Source of the DNA: Roseibaca sp. Y0-43
Lineage (GTDB): Bacteria > Pseudomonadota > Alphaproteobacteria > Rhodobacterales > Rhodobacteraceae
NCBI RefSeq assembly: GCF_020667835.1
Contig: NZ_JAFMPR010000009.1
Location: forward strand, 1-64,000
Length of the DNA stretch: 64,000 bases
Direction of reading: 5' to 3'
Each line of letters starts with the position of its first letter. The stretch's first letter is position 1. Under the pieces are notes generated by a model. That model saw only the letters and a list, made by a program, of their open reading frames with translations. It had not been told where the DNA came from and searched no databases. Made by a program: the position numbers and the translations under genes. This document shows positions 1 through 10,255 of this stretch, piece by piece.

Positions 1-93
1 CGCCGCCGTCAGCGTCGTCTTGCCGTGGTCAACATGGCCAATCGTGCCGATGTTCACATGCGGTTTCGTCCGGTCAAACTTTTGCTTTGCCAT
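1..93 (-). CDS. tuf: Elongation factor Tu, N-terminal 31 codons (cut by window edge)
   Basis: The first 31 codons on the minus strand read [20 protein letters not shown] followed by [11 protein letters not shown]. This is the canonical EF-Tu start, including the P-loop GHVDHGKT that binds GTP. The protein delivers aminoacyl-tRNA to the ribosome in the cytoplasm. The ATG lies at 93-91, and the rest of the gene is outside the window. Identity is very secure. Whether this is tufA or tufB cannot be told from the fragment. Confidence 0.95.
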   Translation of the reverse strand, partial: MAKQKFDRTKPHVNIGTIGHVDHGKTTLTAA

Positions 94-135
94 GGATAGG
101 GCACCCTCTGTTGGTGGGCCGATGTGGCGGGCCCG

Positions 136-168
136 AAAAGACACGCGCGCCAGTTACCGAAGCGCGCG
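136..168 (-). terminator. Possible terminator between a lipoprotein gene and tuf
   Basis: On the minus strand CGCGCGC (168-162) pairs with GCGCGCG (150-144) around an 11-nt loop. A short TTTT (139-136) lies a few bases downstream. It sits after the stop of the lipoprotein gene at 205 and before the tuf start, so it may separate the two transcripts. The U-run is short and offset, so confidence is modest. Confidence 0.4.
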
Positions 169-204
169 GGGGAAATCAAGCCGGAAAGGCGCGGCTGCGG
201 CGTC

Positions 205-843
205 TCAGCTGTCTTCGGTCGCGGCGGTGGCGGCCTGTGCGGGGTCGTCCTGCGCTTCGGCGGTCTCTTCCTCTTGGGTGTCGGGCTGCTCTGGCGCGGG
301 CGGGAACCACTCTTCCTGGGTGGCCAGCCAGCGCTCGATCGCGGCGACGCCGTTCTGGGTCAGGTTCTGCATCTGCTCTTCGGCGCTTTGGGTCAGCCCA
401 GAGCTGATGGCGGTTTCGCCCGACAGCGATTCGAACACGATGATGCGGTGCGGCTTGTCGTTCAGCTTCTGGCCCGCCGCGTCATCCCAGACGGTCACGC
501 CAAGGATGAGGAACGACTTGGGCGCGGCCACCAGCGGAATGCCCGGAATGGCCAGCACGTAGCCCTGCACCGCGACCCCCAGATGATAGAGCTTGTCCCC
601 CTGATAGCGCCCGAATCGACGCTGCAATTCAGCTTCAAGGCTCTCTTTCCAAGCATTCGGCTCTGCCTTGCGCGAGGCGGGGCCGGCGACGGCGTTTTCA
701 TCCACCACGATGGCATGGCCCAGCAGGAAATTGTTCAGCTCGGCGCGTTCTTCGCCCAGCTTCGCGCCGCTGGCGCAAGCCGACAACAGCCCGATCGCGG
801 CGACCAGCCCAAGCCTGCGCAAGAAAGCACCCGAAACCCGCAT
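205..843 (-). CDS. Predicted lipoprotein of unknown function
   Basis: A 212-residue protein with a basic N-terminus (MRVSGAFLRRLG), a hydrophobic segment and a lipobox LLSAC with the lipidated Cys at about residue 23. It should be exported by Sec, lipidated by Lgt (whose gene lies at 8.3 kb) and held in a membrane facing the periplasm. The mature part has no motif I recognise. The last 35 residues or so are very acidic and rich in Glu, Asp, Gln and Ala, and are probably disordered. It lies 81 bases downstream of parC on the same strand. Lipoprotein status is well supported; function is unknown. Confidence 0.75.
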   Translation of the reverse strand: MRVSGAFLRRLGLVAAIGLLSACASGAKLGEERAELNNFLLGHAIVVDENAVAGPASRKAEPNAWKESLEAELQRRFGRYQGDKLYHLGVAVQGYVLAIPGIPLVAAPKSFLILGVTVWDDAAGQKLNDKPHRIIVFESLSGETAISSGLTQSAEEQMQNLTQNGVAAIERWLATQEEWFPPAPEQPDTQEEETAEAQDDPAQAATAATEDS

Positions 844-924
844 GACGACACCCTTTCAGCCAAAGACCCGTCTGCCATAGCTTATTGAAGCCAAAGGCGC
901 AAACCCATGAGGCGGGCCAGCCGG

Positions 925-3222
925 TCAGGCGAAGCGGTTATCGCGTGGAAAGCCGCGCGGGGCCATGCGGCCCGCGCTAGCGCGTTTGCCCAGCCATTCG
1001 GTCAGGTCCGCCTCGTGCCGGGTGCGCCCTGCCGGGTCCAGCCAGCGCAGCCCTTCGGCCAGCGTGATCGTGGTCAGGTCCGACAGCCCGCCATCCTTGT
1101 AGGATTGCAGCCGCACCCCCTTGCCACGCCCCATTTCGGGCAGATCGGCCAGCGGGAAGACCAGCATCTTCCGATTTTCACCCACACAGGCCAGATGGTC
1201 GCCTGCCACGGGTCGACAGACCAGCGCGCGCACGCCTTCCTTGACGTTGAGCACCTGTTTGCCGCTGCGGGTTTGCGCTACCACATCATCGGCAGGCACG
1301 ACAAAGCCGTCGCCCGCACTGGAGGCCACGACAAGCTTGGTGCCGGGCTTGTGGATGAACAGATCAACGATTGCCGCTTCGTTCGGCAGATCGACCATCA
1401 GGCGCACGGGTTCGCCCATGCCGCGCCCGCCGGGAAGGTTGGCGGCCAGCAGCGTGTAGAACCGCCCGTTCGAGCCAAAGAGCACGATCTTGTCGGTGGT
1501 TTCGGCGTGAAACGCGAAGCGCCCTTCGTCGCCATCCTTGAACTTGAACGCCTGATCGAGCGCCACATGGCCCTTCATGGCGCGGATCCAGCCCATGGCA
1601 GAGCAGACGATGGTCACGGGTTCGCGTTCGATCATCGCCTCTAGCGGCACATCTTCGACGTCGGCGGCCTGTGCGAAATCGGTGCGGCGGCGGCCCAGAT
1701 CGGTATTCTTGCCGAACTCGGCCTGCACATCGCGCAACTCGCGCCCGATGCGCTTCCATTGCAGTTTGTCCGACCCAAGCAGGTCTTCCAGATCGGCGCG
1801 TTCTTTCAGCAACTCGTCACGCTCGCGGCGCAACTCCATCTCTTCCAGACGGCGCAAGCTGCGCAGGCGCATGTTCAGGATCGATTCGGCCTGAAGCTCT
1901 GACAATTCGCCCTCGCCCTCAGCCGGGGCGACATAATCCTTCTCGGACGTGGCGCGCGGGAAATCGCGCCCCCAAACCTCGCGCATCAGCGCGGCGCGGG
2001 GGTTGTCATCGTAGCGGATGATGTCGATCACGCGGTCAAGGTTCAGGAAGGCGATGATAAAACCTTCCAGCACTTCCAGCCGGTGGTCGATCTTGTCCAG
2101 CCGGTGGCGCGAGCGGCGCAGCAAGACCTCGCGGCGATGGTCCAGAAACGCGCGCAGCACTTCGCGCAAGGAACACACCCTGGGCGTGACCCCGTCGATC
2201 AACACATTCATGTTCAGGCTGAAACGGGTTTCCAGATCGCTGTTCTTGAACAGCATTCCCATCATCAGCTCTGCATCGACCGTGCGCGACTTGGGTTCCA
2301 GCACGATGCGCACATCATCGGCGGATTCGTCGCGCACATCGGCCAGAAGCGGCACTTTACGGGTCTGGATGACCTCTGCCAGCTTCTCGATCAGGCGCGA
2401 TTTGGGCACCTGGAAGGGAATTTCCGTGACCACGACCTGCCATTGCCCGCGGCCCAGATCCTCGACCTCCCACCGCGCGCGCAGACGGAAGGCACCGCGC
2501 CCGGTGGCATAGGCCTCGCGGATCGCCTCGGGCGGCTCCACGATCACGCCGCCTGTGGGAAAATCGGGGCCGGGGATCAGCTTGACCAGATCGTCATCGG
2601 GCAAATCGGGCGTGGCGATCAGCGCCAGACAGCCCTCGATCAACTCGTCCAGATTATGCGGTGGAATGTTGGTGGCCATGCCCACGGCAATACCGCTTGC
2701 GCCATTGGCCAACAGGTTCGGAAAGGCAGCGGGCAGAACAACGGGTTCGCTGAGCGTGCCGTCGTAATTCGGGCGGTAATCGACCGCGTTCTCGGCCAGC
2801 CCTTCGAGCAACAGCTCCGAGGCCCGCGCCATGCGTGCCTCGGTATAGCGCGCGGCGGCCGGGTTATCGCCGTCGATATTACCGAAATTGCCCTGCCCGT
2901 TCACCAGCGGGTAGCGCAGGTTGAAATCCTGCGCCAAGCGCGCCATCGCGTCATAGATCGCGGCGTCGCCATGTGGATGATAGTTGCCCATCACGTCGCC
3001 GGTGATCTTGGCCGATTTGCGAAAGCCGCCTGTGGGCGAAAGCTTCAACTCGCGCATGGCGAACAGAATGCGCCGGTGCACGGGTTTCAGCCCGTCGCGC
3101 GCATCGGGCAGCGCGCGGTGCATGATGGTGGAGAGCGCATATTGCAGATAGCGCGAGCCAAGCGCGCGGCGCAGCGGCTCGGATGTGTTCAGCTCGGGCG
3201 TCGGATCATCATCTTGGGGCAT
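925..3222 (-). CDS. parC: DNA topoisomerase IV subunit A
   Basis: A 765-residue type IIA topoisomerase A subunit, the cleavage-religation half of topoisomerase IV, which decatenates daughter chromosomes with ParE. The N-terminal winged-helix/tower domain has the DGLKPVHRR motif at about 43-51 and the catalytic Tyr126 in AARYTEAR. The C-terminal third shows degenerate beta-propeller blades. The length suits alphaproteobacterial ParC rather than GyrA, which is usually near 900 residues. The quinolone-pocket motif reads HGDAAIYD (84-91), with Ala87 where E. coli ParC has Ser80 and Asp91 where it has Glu84. The gene is divergent from the DUF4139 gene. parE is not in the window. Confidence 0.93.
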   Translation of the reverse strand: MPQDDDPTPELNTSEPLRRALGSRYLQYALSTIMHRALPDARDGLKPVHRRILFAMRELKLSPTGGFRKSAKITGDVMGNYHPHGDAAIYDAMARLAQDFNLRYPLVNGQGNFGNIDGDNPAAARYTEARMARASELLLEGLAENAVDYRPNYDGTLSEPVVLPAAFPNLLANGASGIAVGMATNIPPHNLDELIEGCLALIATPDLPDDDLVKLIPGPDFPTGGVIVEPPEAIREAYATGRGAFRLRARWEVEDLGRGQWQVVVTEIPFQVPKSRLIEKLAEVIQTRKVPLLADVRDESADDVRIVLEPKSRTVDAELMMGMLFKNSDLETRFSLNMNVLIDGVTPRVCSLREVLRAFLDHRREVLLRRSRHRLDKIDHRLEVLEGFIIAFLNLDRVIDIIRYDDNPRAALMREVWGRDFPRATSEKDYVAPAEGEGELSELQAESILNMRLRSLRRLEEMELRRERDELLKERADLEDLLGSDKLQWKRIGRELRDVQAEFGKNTDLGRRRTDFAQAADVEDVPLEAMIEREPVTIVCSAMGWIRAMKGHVALDQAFKFKDGDEGRFAFHAETTDKIVLFGSNGRFYTLLAANLPGGRGMGEPVRLMVDLPNEAAIVDLFIHKPGTKLVVASSAGDGFVVPADDVVAQTRSGKQVLNVKEGVRALVCRPVAGDHLACVGENRKMLVFPLADLPEMGRGKGVRLQSYKDGGLSDLTTITLAEGLRWLDPAGRTRHEADLTEWLGKRASAGRMAPRGFPRDNRFA

Positions 3223-3378
3223 TCCTCTCGCATACCGCTATGGATGGGCTGCGTCCAGCCCTTGCTTTTGCTGCGCGCCAATCGCCGTGGCAAATACCCG
3301 CCGCTGCCCGCGCGTGCCTGTTTCCAGCGCATCTTGCACAGGCTAGGCTGCGTGAGCGTTTACATAAAGGACCGCCCC

Positions 3379-5226
3379 ATGCGCCCCATCGCCGCCCTTC
3401 TGCTTTGCACCGCGCTGACCCAACCCGCCTTGGCCCAGACCGACCTGCGCGCGGTCACGCTGTCGACCGCCGGGGTCGCCATGCTGGAGGGTGAGGGGCA
3501 AATGGGGCCGGATGGTCTGCGCCTGACGCTGCGGCACGCCGACATGAACGATTTCCTGAAATCGCTGCGGCTGGCCGACCCCACGGGGGCCACACCCCGC
3601 CTGACCATGCCGGGGCCGGGGGGCTTGGAAGATGCCTTTGCCACCCTGCCCTTCCCGCCAGAGGCCGTGTCGGACCTGACCGCGCTGATTGACGCCATGC
3701 AAGGCGCGCCCGCGCGGCTGACCCGGCGGGCAACCACGCTGGAGGGGCGGCTGATGGGCACCGGGCCAACCCCTTGCGACGACGGGCGCGCGGGATGCGT
3801 GGCCGTGTCGGTCATGGATGCCGACGGGCAGATCTTGCAGATGCCGCTTGATGATGCGACCACGCTTGTGCTGGACGATGCCGATGACCGCGCGGCGCTG
3901 GACACCGCGCTAAATGCCATCCGCGCCCAAGGCCGCGCCAGCCGCATCGAGGTGCAGATCGACAGCGCTGACACCAGCCCCCGCACCGTGGGCCTTGGCT
4001 GGCTACAACCCGCGCCCGTGTGGAAAACCGCGTGGCGCGCGGTGGATGGTCCGGATGGGCTGACGCTGACCGGCTGGGCGGTCGTGGAAAACACCACCGG
4101 CCAGGATTGGGACGGCGTGTCGCTGACACTGGCCACGGGGGCTGTCCGCGCGCTGGATGCGCGGCTGTATGACCGGGTGGATGCCCCACGCGAAAAAGCG
4201 CCGCAATTCGCGCCCGCGATGGCGGAAAGCGCCGTGATGCGCGGGATGGCTGACATGCCCGTGATGGAACCCGCCCCGGTCGAGATGGTCGAAGGCACGA
4301 GTTTCTCGGCCTATACGCTCAGCGACCCCGTGACCTTGGCCAGCGGCCAGATGATAAGCCTGCCCTTCCTGCAAGAGCAGGCGCAAAACGCGCGGCTGAC
4401 GGTCTATTACGGCGGCAGCTATGCGCCCCATCCGATGATGGCGCTGGAAGTGGAAAACCCCCTGCCGCTGCGCCTGCCTGCGGGCATTGTCACCGTCTAT
4501 GACGCCACGCGCGGCCATGCGGGCGATGCGATGATGCCCGAACTTGCCCCCGGCGACACCGCGCTGGTCGAGTTTGCCGAGGACACCGCCCTGTCCATCC
4601 GCGAGGATCTGGCAGAGCAATCGACCGTGACCGAGGCCACGCTCTCGGACGGGGTGCTGGTCGCGTCCGAGCGGGTGGAGCTGACGACAACCTACCGGAT
4701 CGAAGGGGCCGAGGCGGGCACGCGCGTGCTGACGCTTTTGCACCCGTTGCGCCCCGGTTGGGACATGCAGACCCAAGGCGGCGCGGCAGAACTGGACGCA
4801 ACCCGCTTCACCATCGACCTGCCGCAGGGCGAGATCACGCGCTTCGACGTGCTAGAGACCCGCACCACCCGCACGCGACTGGCGCTTCTGGATATGGACG
4901 CCGACGAGCTTGCCTATTGGCAGGGGCGGATGCCCACCGACGACACGCGTGCCCTGTTCGAGCGCTTGCGCACCCTGCGCGCCGAGCAATCGCGCCTGCA
5001 AGACCAGATCGCCGATCTGCGCGACGCCGAGGCGCAGCTTATCGCCGATCAGGACCGCTTGGCGGGGTTGATCGTGCAACTGGGCGACGAAAGCAGCGCG
5101 ACTGCCGAGCGTCGCGCGCGGGTCGATGCGATAGAAGGCGAAATCGCGGCCCTGCGCGCCGAGCGTATCGCGCGGCAGGCCGAGTTGGACGCCTCGGACG
5201 CAGCAATCGCGGAATTGCTGCGCTAA
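3379..5226 (+). CDS. Secreted DUF4139 domain protein
   Basis: The frame is open far upstream, but the real start is most likely ATG 3379, because MRPIAALLLCTALTQPALAQ is a textbook Sec signal peptide ending in ALA-Q. The mature protein is about 595 residues. The middle holds the DUF4139 signature (WKTAWRAVDGPDGLTLTGWA, then VVENTTGQDWDGVSLTLATG), as in proteins annotated as MuiA-like. The last 110 residues or so form a charged coiled coil (RALFERLRTLRAEQSRLQDQ and onward). Location should be periplasm or outer surface. The biochemical role is not established for the family. The next gene converges 7 bases beyond the stop. Confidence 0.8.
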   Translation: MRPIAALLLCTALTQPALAQTDLRAVTLSTAGVAMLEGEGQMGPDGLRLTLRHADMNDFLKSLRLADPTGATPRLTMPGPGGLEDAFATLPFPPEAVSDLTALIDAMQGAPARLTRRATTLEGRLMGTGPTPCDDGRAGCVAVSVMDADGQILQMPLDDATTLVLDDADDRAALDTALNAIRAQGRASRIEVQIDSADTSPRTVGLGWLQPAPVWKTAWRAVDGPDGLTLTGWAVVENTTGQDWDGVSLTLATGAVRALDARLYDRVDAPREKAPQFAPAMAESAVMRGMADMPVMEPAPVEMVEGTSFSAYTLSDPVTLASGQMISLPFLQEQAQNARLTVYYGGSYAPHPMMALEVENPLPLRLPAGIVTVYDATRGHAGDAMMPELAPGDTALVEFAEDTALSIREDLAEQSTVTEATLSDGVLVASERVELTTTYRIEGAEAGTRVLTLLHPLRPGWDMQTQGGAAELDATRFTIDLPQGEITRFDVLETRTTRTRLALLDMDADELAYWQGRMPTDDTRALFERLRTLRAEQSRLQDQIADLRDAEAQLIADQDRLAGLIVQLGDESSATAERRARVDAIEGEIAALRAERIARQAELDASDAAIAELLR

Positions 5227-5233
5227 GGGCCGC

Positions 5234-6355
5234 TCAGGCGGCGGACAAGATGGCGGCCAGATCGTCGAGGCTCAGGTCCACCGGGTTGGCCTTGTAGGAC
5301 GAGGACAGCCGCGCCTCGCGTGCAAGCTCTGCGTGCTGGTCCGGCTGCACGCCCAAGGCAGACACCCTTTGTAAGCCATGGCCCTGTGCCCATGCGTGAA
5401 AGTCGCTCAGCCCGCCAAATTCATCCGTGATCCGGGCGATCACCCAATCCATCCGCTGGGCAGCCTCGGTTTCCGGCGCGGCAGCGGCCCGGTTTGCGCG
5501 CAAGACCGGTACCAGAAGCGCGCCGCAGATCGCGCCATGCGCCGCCCCCGTGCGCCCGCCGATGACGCCCGCGAACCCATGCACTGCCCCCAGCCCCGCA
5601 TTGGCCAGCGCCAGCCCGCCGTAAAGGCTGGTCAGCGCCATGTCGTCCCACGCCGCACTCTCGCCATGGTCCATCAGGCGGTGCAGCGCGTGCAGCCCGC
5701 GCGGGATGGCGTCGCGGCACAGCGCATCGGTCATAGGGTTGGCGCGCGCGCAAATGAAAGGTTCGATCACCTGCGTAATCGCATCAAGGCCAGAGGCAAG
5801 CGTCACCCCGCGCGGGCAACTTTCCAACAGGTCTGGATCGACCAGCGCCAGTGCCGGATACAGGCGCGGATCGCGCAGGCTGACCTTGCGCCCGGCCTGC
5901 GGCACGCCGATGACCGCGTTGCGCGTGACCTCTGCACCCGTGCCGGCGGTGGTGGGAATGGCGATCAGCGGCAGGGGGGCGGCATCCAGCGGTTGCCCCT
6001 CGCCCACCACTTCCAGGTAGCGCATCGCGCCATGAGGCGCGGGCACAAGCGCGGCCAATGCCTTGCCATGGTCGATGATCGCGCCGCCGCCGATGGCGAC
6101 GATCAGATCGGGACCAAAAGCGCGCGCTTGCGCGAGCGTGGCCTCTAGCTGGGGCAGGTCCGGCTCGCCCCGCGCGACCATGTCCAGCACATCGCCCGGC
6201 AGCGCGCGGGCCAGATCCCCGGCCTGCGCGACAGAGGCCGAGCGCAGCAACAGCACCCGCCGCGCGGATGCGGCAAAGGGGGCGGCTTCCGCCAGCACCC
6301 CGCGCCCGAAGCGGATTTGCCCCGCCGTCGCAAAGCCGAAGGGCGGCACGCTCAT
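5234..6355 (-). CDS. Iron-containing alcohol dehydrogenase family protein
   Basis: A 373-residue NAD(P)-dependent dehydrogenase of the iron-type (group III) family. Start ATG 6355 overlaps the glpK stop by four bases (ATGA, 6352-6355), so translation is probably coupled. The N-terminal Rossmann-like half has the dinucleotide motif [10 protein letters not shown]. In the all-alpha C-terminal half the metal ligands are D in [10 protein letters not shown] and two His 14 residues apart (VHG...AHG). The second usual ligand His is Gln here (DAITQ rather than DALTH). The link to glycerol kinase suggests oxidation of glycerol or a related polyol/aldehyde pair, but the substrate cannot be read from sequence. 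Maleylacetate reductase-like or lactaldehyde reductase-like activity remains possible. Confidence 0.82.
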   Translation of the reverse strand: MSVPPFGFATAGQIRFGRGVLAEAAPFAASARRVLLLRSASVAQAGDLARALPGDVLDMVARGEPDLPQLEATLAQARAFGPDLIVAIGGGAIIDHGKALAALVPAPHGAMRYLEVVGEGQPLDAAPLPLIAIPTTAGTGAEVTRNAVIGVPQAGRKVSLRDPRLYPALALVDPDLLESCPRGVTLASGLDAITQVIEPFICARANPMTDALCRDAIPRGLHALHRLMDHGESAAWDDMALTSLYGGLALANAGLGAVHGFAGVIGGRTGAAHGAICGALLVPVLRANRAAAAPETEAAQRMDWVIARITDEFGGLSDFHAWAQGHGLQRVSALGVQPDQHAELAREARLSSSYKANPVDLSLDDLAAILSAA

Positions 6356-7839
6356 ACCCCCAACACGGCATTCACCGCGCGGCCCCAACGGTCATAGCGT
6401 GCGCTGCGTTCGCCCGCGTCCATCGCGGCGGTGAATTGCCGTTCGATCGCCCAACCCTTGGCAAACTCGTCCATCCCCGGCCAGACACCGGCACGTTGGC
6501 CTGCCAGCCAAGCCGCGCCCAGCGCGGTTGTTTCCAAGACCTGCGGGCGATCCACGGGCGCGCCGATAATGTCGGACAGGAATTGCATGGCATAGTCATT
6601 CGCGGCCATGCCGCCATCCACGCGCAGGCTGGGCCGGGTGCCTTTTGCGGTCCAGTCATCCTGCATCGCTTCCAACAGGTCGCGGGTCTGGTAGCCCACC
6701 GATTCCAGCGCCGCGCGCGCGAATTCAGCAGGGCCGGAATTGCGCGTCAGGCCAAAGACCGCGCCGCGCGCCTCTGGCTTCCAATAGGGCGCGCCAAGCC
6801 CCACGAAGGCGGGCACGAGGATCAGGTCTTGGGTAGGGTCGGCCTTTTCGGCCAGCGCCTGGGTTTCGGGGGCCGAGCGGATGATCTGGATGCCGTCGCG
6901 CAGCCATTGCACCACCGCGCCCGCAATGAAAATCGACCCTTCCAGCGCATAGGTGGGCGTGCCGTCCAACTGGTAGGCGATGGTCGTCAACAGCTTGTTC
7001 GACGACGCCACCGGCTTTGCGCCCGTGTTCAGCACGGCGAAACACCCTGTGCCGTAGGTGGATTTCATCATGCCGGGGGTAAAACAGGCCTGCCCGATGG
7101 TCGCGGCCTGCTGATCGCCCGCCACGCCAAGGATCGGGATCTCGCGGCCGAACAGATCGGCGCGCGTGACGCCGAAATCGGCGGCGCAATCGCGCACCTC
7201 GGGCAGCATGGACATGGGAATGTCGAAAAGATCGCAGATCGTCTTGCTCCACCGGCCCTTGTGGATGTCGTAAAGCATGGTGCGCGCGGCGTTGGTGGCG
7301 TCGGTCACATGGGCCTTGCCGCCGGTCAGGTTCCAGATCATCCAGCTATCGACCGTGCCGAAAGCGAGTTCCCCGCGCTTGGCCCGGTCGCGCGCGCCGT
7401 CGACCGTGTCGAGGATATACTTCACCTTCGTGGCAGAGAAATACGGGTCCGCCAGCAACCCCGTGCGCGCGGTAATCATCGGCTCGTGCCCGTCCTTGCG
7501 CAGACCGGCGCAGAAATCGGACGTGCGGCGGTCCTGCCAGACAATCGCGTTGTGGATGGGCTTGCCCGTTGCGCGGTCCCAGATCAGCGTGGTTTCGCGC
7601 TGGTTTGTGATCCCGATGGCGGCGATGTCACTGGCCGAGAGCCCCGCCTTTTCGATCGCGGCGCGGGCCGTGGCGGCGGTCGTCGCCCACAGATCGGACG
7701 GGTCATGTTCCACCCAGCCCGAGCTGGGGTAATGCTGGGTGAACTCTTCTTGCGCGATGGCCTTGATCCGCATCTGCGGATCGAACACGATCCCCCGGCT
7801 GGACGTAGTGCCCTGATCGAGTGCAAGAATATGGCCCAT
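6352..7839 (-). CDS. glpK: Glycerol kinase
   Basis: A 495-residue FGGY-family kinase that makes sn-glycerol 3-phosphate from glycerol and ATP in the cytoplasm. The start [16 protein letters not shown] (ATG 7839) carries the phosphate-binding DQGTTSSR motif and follows a strong ribosome site GGGAGGGG. Family motifs include [23 protein letters not shown], the hinge region YGTGCF and a C-terminal [12 protein letters not shown]. Length matches GlpK (about 500). It is the first gene of a two-gene unit with the iron-type alcohol dehydrogenase. No glycerol facilitator or glpD gene is nearby. Confidence 0.93.
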   Translation of the reverse strand: MGHILALDQGTTSSRGIVFDPQMRIKAIAQEEFTQHYPSSGWVEHDPSDLWATTAATARAAIEKAGLSASDIAAIGITNQRETTLIWDRATGKPIHNAIVWQDRRTSDFCAGLRKDGHEPMITARTGLLADPYFSATKVKYILDTVDGARDRAKRGELAFGTVDSWMIWNLTGGKAHVTDATNAARTMLYDIHKGRWSKTICDLFDIPMSMLPEVRDCAADFGVTRADLFGREIPILGVAGDQQAATIGQACFTPGMMKSTYGTGCFAVLNTGAKPVASSNKLLTTIAYQLDGTPTYALEGSIFIAGAVVQWLRDGIQIIRSAPETQALAEKADPTQDLILVPAFVGLGAPYWKPEARGAVFGLTRNSGPAEFARAALESVGYQTRDLLEAMQDDWTAKGTRPSLRVDGGMAANDYAMQFLSDIIGAPVDRPQVLETTALGAAWLAGQRAGVWPGMDEFAKGWAIERQFTAAMDAGERSARYDRWGRAVNAVLGV

Positions 7840-7935
7840 TGACCCCTCCCTGGAATTCCAACTTCTCAGAGAGGTTTTGCCCCGAAACCCCGCCATGTTG
7901 CAATCTTTGCGTGGCGGCGGGGCGCATGGGCCGTG

Positions 7936-8184
7936 TCAGCCCTTGGATTTGCCTTCCAGCGCATCCAGCCGCGCTTGCAGGGCCGCGTTTTCCTCACGGG
8001 CCTTTTGCGCCATGGCGCGGACCGCATCGAATTCCTCGCGGGTGACGAAATCGCGGTCGGCGAGCCACCGGTCGAGCAGGCTTTTCATGGCCGTCTCTGC
8101 CTCTGTGCGCGCGCCTTGGGCCACGCCCATGGCGTTGGTCACAAGTTGCGACATGTCGTCTAGGATCTTGTTGCGGCTTTGCAT
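7936..8184 (-). CDS. ubiK: UbiK/BMFP-type accessory factor
   Basis: An 82-residue protein starting MQSRNKILDDMSQLVTNAMG after the ribosome site AAAGGAG. The open frame continues 17 codons upstream, but only this ATG has a good site and matches the family start. It is a membrane-fusogenic/UbiK-type protein: an N-terminal amphipathic helix, then a C-terminal trimeric coiled coil (FDAVRAMAQKAREENAALQA). In enterobacteria UbiK helps the aerobic ubiquinone biosynthesis complex; that role is assumed here by family. The gene is divergent from lgt. Confidence 0.82.
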   Translation of the reverse strand: MQSRNKILDDMSQLVTNAMGVAQGARTEAETAMKSLLDRWLADRDFVTREEFDAVRAMAQKAREENAALQARLDALEGKSKG

Positions 8185-8300
8185 GACGGCTCCTTTGCCA
8201 GCGGCTTTTGCCTGATATGTGACCTGACGCGCCAAAACGCAAGGTTGACTTCCCTAGCCCCCACGCGCCAGACAGTCGCAACACTTGCCCGGACCTTGCC

Positions 8301-9194
8301 ATGCTGTCGCCCCTCGCCATTCTGTTTCCCGACCTGCGCCCCGAGATTTTCACGCTCGATATCGGCAATTTCAGCTTCGCGCTGCGCTGGTATGCGCTGG
8401 CCTATATCGCGGGGTTCCTGCTGGGCTGGTGGATCATCCAGCGCCTGATGGCGCGGCCCGCGCTTTGGCCGGGTGACACAGCCCCCATGGCCCCCGCCAA
8501 GGTCGAAGGGCTGCTGACATGGGTCATCATCGGGGTCATTCTGGGCGGGCGGCTGGGGTTCGTGCTGTTCTACCAGGCGGGCTATTACCTTGAATATCCG
8601 TCGCAAATCCTGCGCATCTGGGAAGGGGGAATGTCCTTCCACGGCGGGCTTGCGGGGGTGATCGTGGCGGGGCTTCTCTATTGCCGCCGCCACGGCGTGC
8701 CGCCGATGCAACTGGCCGATGCGATGGCGCTGGTCGCGCCCATCGGGATCGGGCTGGGGCGGGTCGCCAATTTCATCAATGCAGAGCTTTGGGGGCGGCC
8801 CACGCTGGCCCCGTGGGGCGTGATCTTTCCCGGCCCCGCCGCGCAAGACTGCCCGTGGGATTGGCCCAGCACCATCTGCGCGCGCCACCCCACGCAGCTA
8901 TACGAGGCAGCGCTTGAAGGCGCCCTTCTGTTCGCCGTGCTGGCATGGCTTGTCTGGCGGCGCGGCGCGCTGAAGCAGCCGGGGCTGGTGACGGGCGTGT
9001 TCATCGCGGGCTATGGGCTGGCGCGCTTCACGGTCGAATTCTGGCGGCAGGCGGATGCGCAATTCATCACGCCCGACAACCCGCTGGGGCATGTGCTATC
9101 GCTTGGCCCCCTCGGCGTCAGCATGGGGCAAATGCTGTCGCTGCCCATGGTGCTGATCGGGCTGGCGCTGCTGTGGCAGGCCCGGCGCACATGA
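8301..9194 (+). CDS. lgt: Prolipoprotein diacylglyceryl transferase
   Basis: A 297-residue polytopic inner-membrane enzyme that transfers diacylglycerol from phosphatidylglycerol to the lipobox cysteine of prolipoproteins. About seven hydrophobic segments are visible, with the family motifs GGRLGFVLFY, MSFHGGLAG and the signature GRVANFINAELWGRPT. Its substrates would include the lipoproteins encoded at 0.2, 13.0 and 40.3 kb. The stop overlaps the next start by four bases (ATGA at 9191-9194), giving a coupled lgt-midA-pgeF unit, an order common in Rhodobacterales. Confidence 0.95.
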   Translation: MLSPLAILFPDLRPEIFTLDIGNFSFALRWYALAYIAGFLLGWWIIQRLMARPALWPGDTAPMAPAKVEGLLTWVIIGVILGGRLGFVLFYQAGYYLEYPSQILRIWEGGMSFHGGLAGVIVAGLLYCRRHGVPPMQLADAMALVAPIGIGLGRVANFINAELWGRPTLAPWGVIFPGPAAQDCPWDWPSTICARHPTQLYEAALEGALLFAVLAWLVWRRGALKQPGLVTGVFIAGYGLARFTVEFWRQADAQFITPDNPLGHVLSLGPLGVSMGQMLSLPMVLIGLALLWQARRT

Positions 9195-10255
9195 CGGCGC
9201 TGGCGGACATCCTGCGCCGCCAGATCGCGGCGCAAGGGCCGATCACCGTGGCCGAGTACATGACGCAATGCCTGCTGCATCCGCGTCATGGCTACTATAC
9301 CACCCGCGACCCGCTTGGGCAGACGGGCGATTTCACCACCGCGCCCGAAATTAGCCAGATGTTCGGCGAACTCTTGGGCCTGCTGATCGCGCAGGTCTGG
9401 ATGGACCAAGGCGCAGCCCCCCGCTTCACGCTGGCCGAACTTGGCCCCGGTCGCGGCACGCTGATGGCGGACATCCTGCGCGCCACAGCCCGCGTGCCGG
9501 GGTTTCACGCGGGCGCAGAGCTGCATTTGGTAGAGGCGTCGCCCGTGCTGCGTGCGGCCCAGGCGCAGCGCGTGCCCGGTGCGGTCTGGCATGACAGCGC
9601 CGACAGCTTGCCCGACGACCGCCCCTTGTTTGTAGTGGCCAATGAATTTTTCGACGCCCTGCCCATCCGCCAGTTCCTGCGCCACCCCAAGGGCTGGGCC
9701 GAGCGTGTGGTGGGGCTGGACGGCGACCAGCTTGCCTTCGGCCTGACCCCACCCGCGCCCTTGGCCGCCTTGGACAACCTGCTCGACAACACGCCAGAGG
9801 GCACGATGGTTGAGTCCTGCGCCCCCGCCCTGCCCGTGATCGACGCGCTGAGCACCCGCATCGCTACACAAGGCGGTTTCGCGCTGATCGTCGATTACGG
9901 CGACTGGGGCAGCGCGGGCGACACGTTGCAAGCCATCTGGCAGCAGCAAAAGGACCACCCGCTGGCCCATCCGGGCGACGCGGACCTGACCGCGCATGTC
10001 GATTTCCGCGCCTTGGCCTATGCCAGCCCCTTGGCCGCCACACCGCTTGCCCCGCAAGGCGCACTTCTGGCGGCGCTCGGCATCGGCCAGCGCGCGCAGG
10101 TGCTTGCCCAAGGTCTGACGGACGCGGCGCTGGAAAACCACCTTGCCGCATATCGGCGCTTGACCGACGCGGGGGAAATGGGTCAGCTATTCAAGGCGCT
10201 GGGCCTTTACCCTGTAGGGGCGCCGCAACCGCCCGGTTTTGGACAAGTGACGTGA
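9191..10255 (+). CDS. MidA/NDUFAF7-family SAM-dependent protein arginine methyltransferase
   Basis: A 354-residue member of the Methyltransf_28 family. Start ATG 9191 lies inside the lgt stop. Motifs seen are the N-terminal MTQCLLHPRHGYYTTRDPLG, the glycine-rich SAM site LAELGPGRGTLMADILR, and VVANEFFDALPIRQF. The mitochondrial relative NDUFAF7/MidA methylates an arginine of a complex I subunit, so a complex I assembly role is plausible. For bacterial members this is inference. It is coupled to pgeF by a GTGA overlap. Confidence 0.85.
   Translation: MTALADILRRQIAAQGPITVAEYMTQCLLHPRHGYYTTRDPLGQTGDFTTAPEISQMFGELLGLLIAQVWMDQGAAPRFTLAELGPGRGTLMADILRATARVPGFHAGAELHLVEASPVLRAAQAQRVPGAVWHDSADSLPDDRPLFVVANEFFDALPIRQFLRHPKGWAERVVGLDGDQLAFGLTPPAPLAALDNLLDNTPEGTMVESCAPALPVIDALSTRIATQGGFALIVDYGDWGSAGDTLQAIWQQQKDHPLAHPGDADLTAHVDFRALAYASPLAATPLAPQGALLAALGIGQRAQVLAQGLTDAALENHLAAYRRLTDAGEMGQLFKALGLYPVGAPQPPGFGQVT

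Noticed and set aside
2083-3378. Upstream in-frame extension of the DUF4139 gene
   Set aside because: It is antisense to parC; the signal peptide at ATG 3379 fixes the real start.
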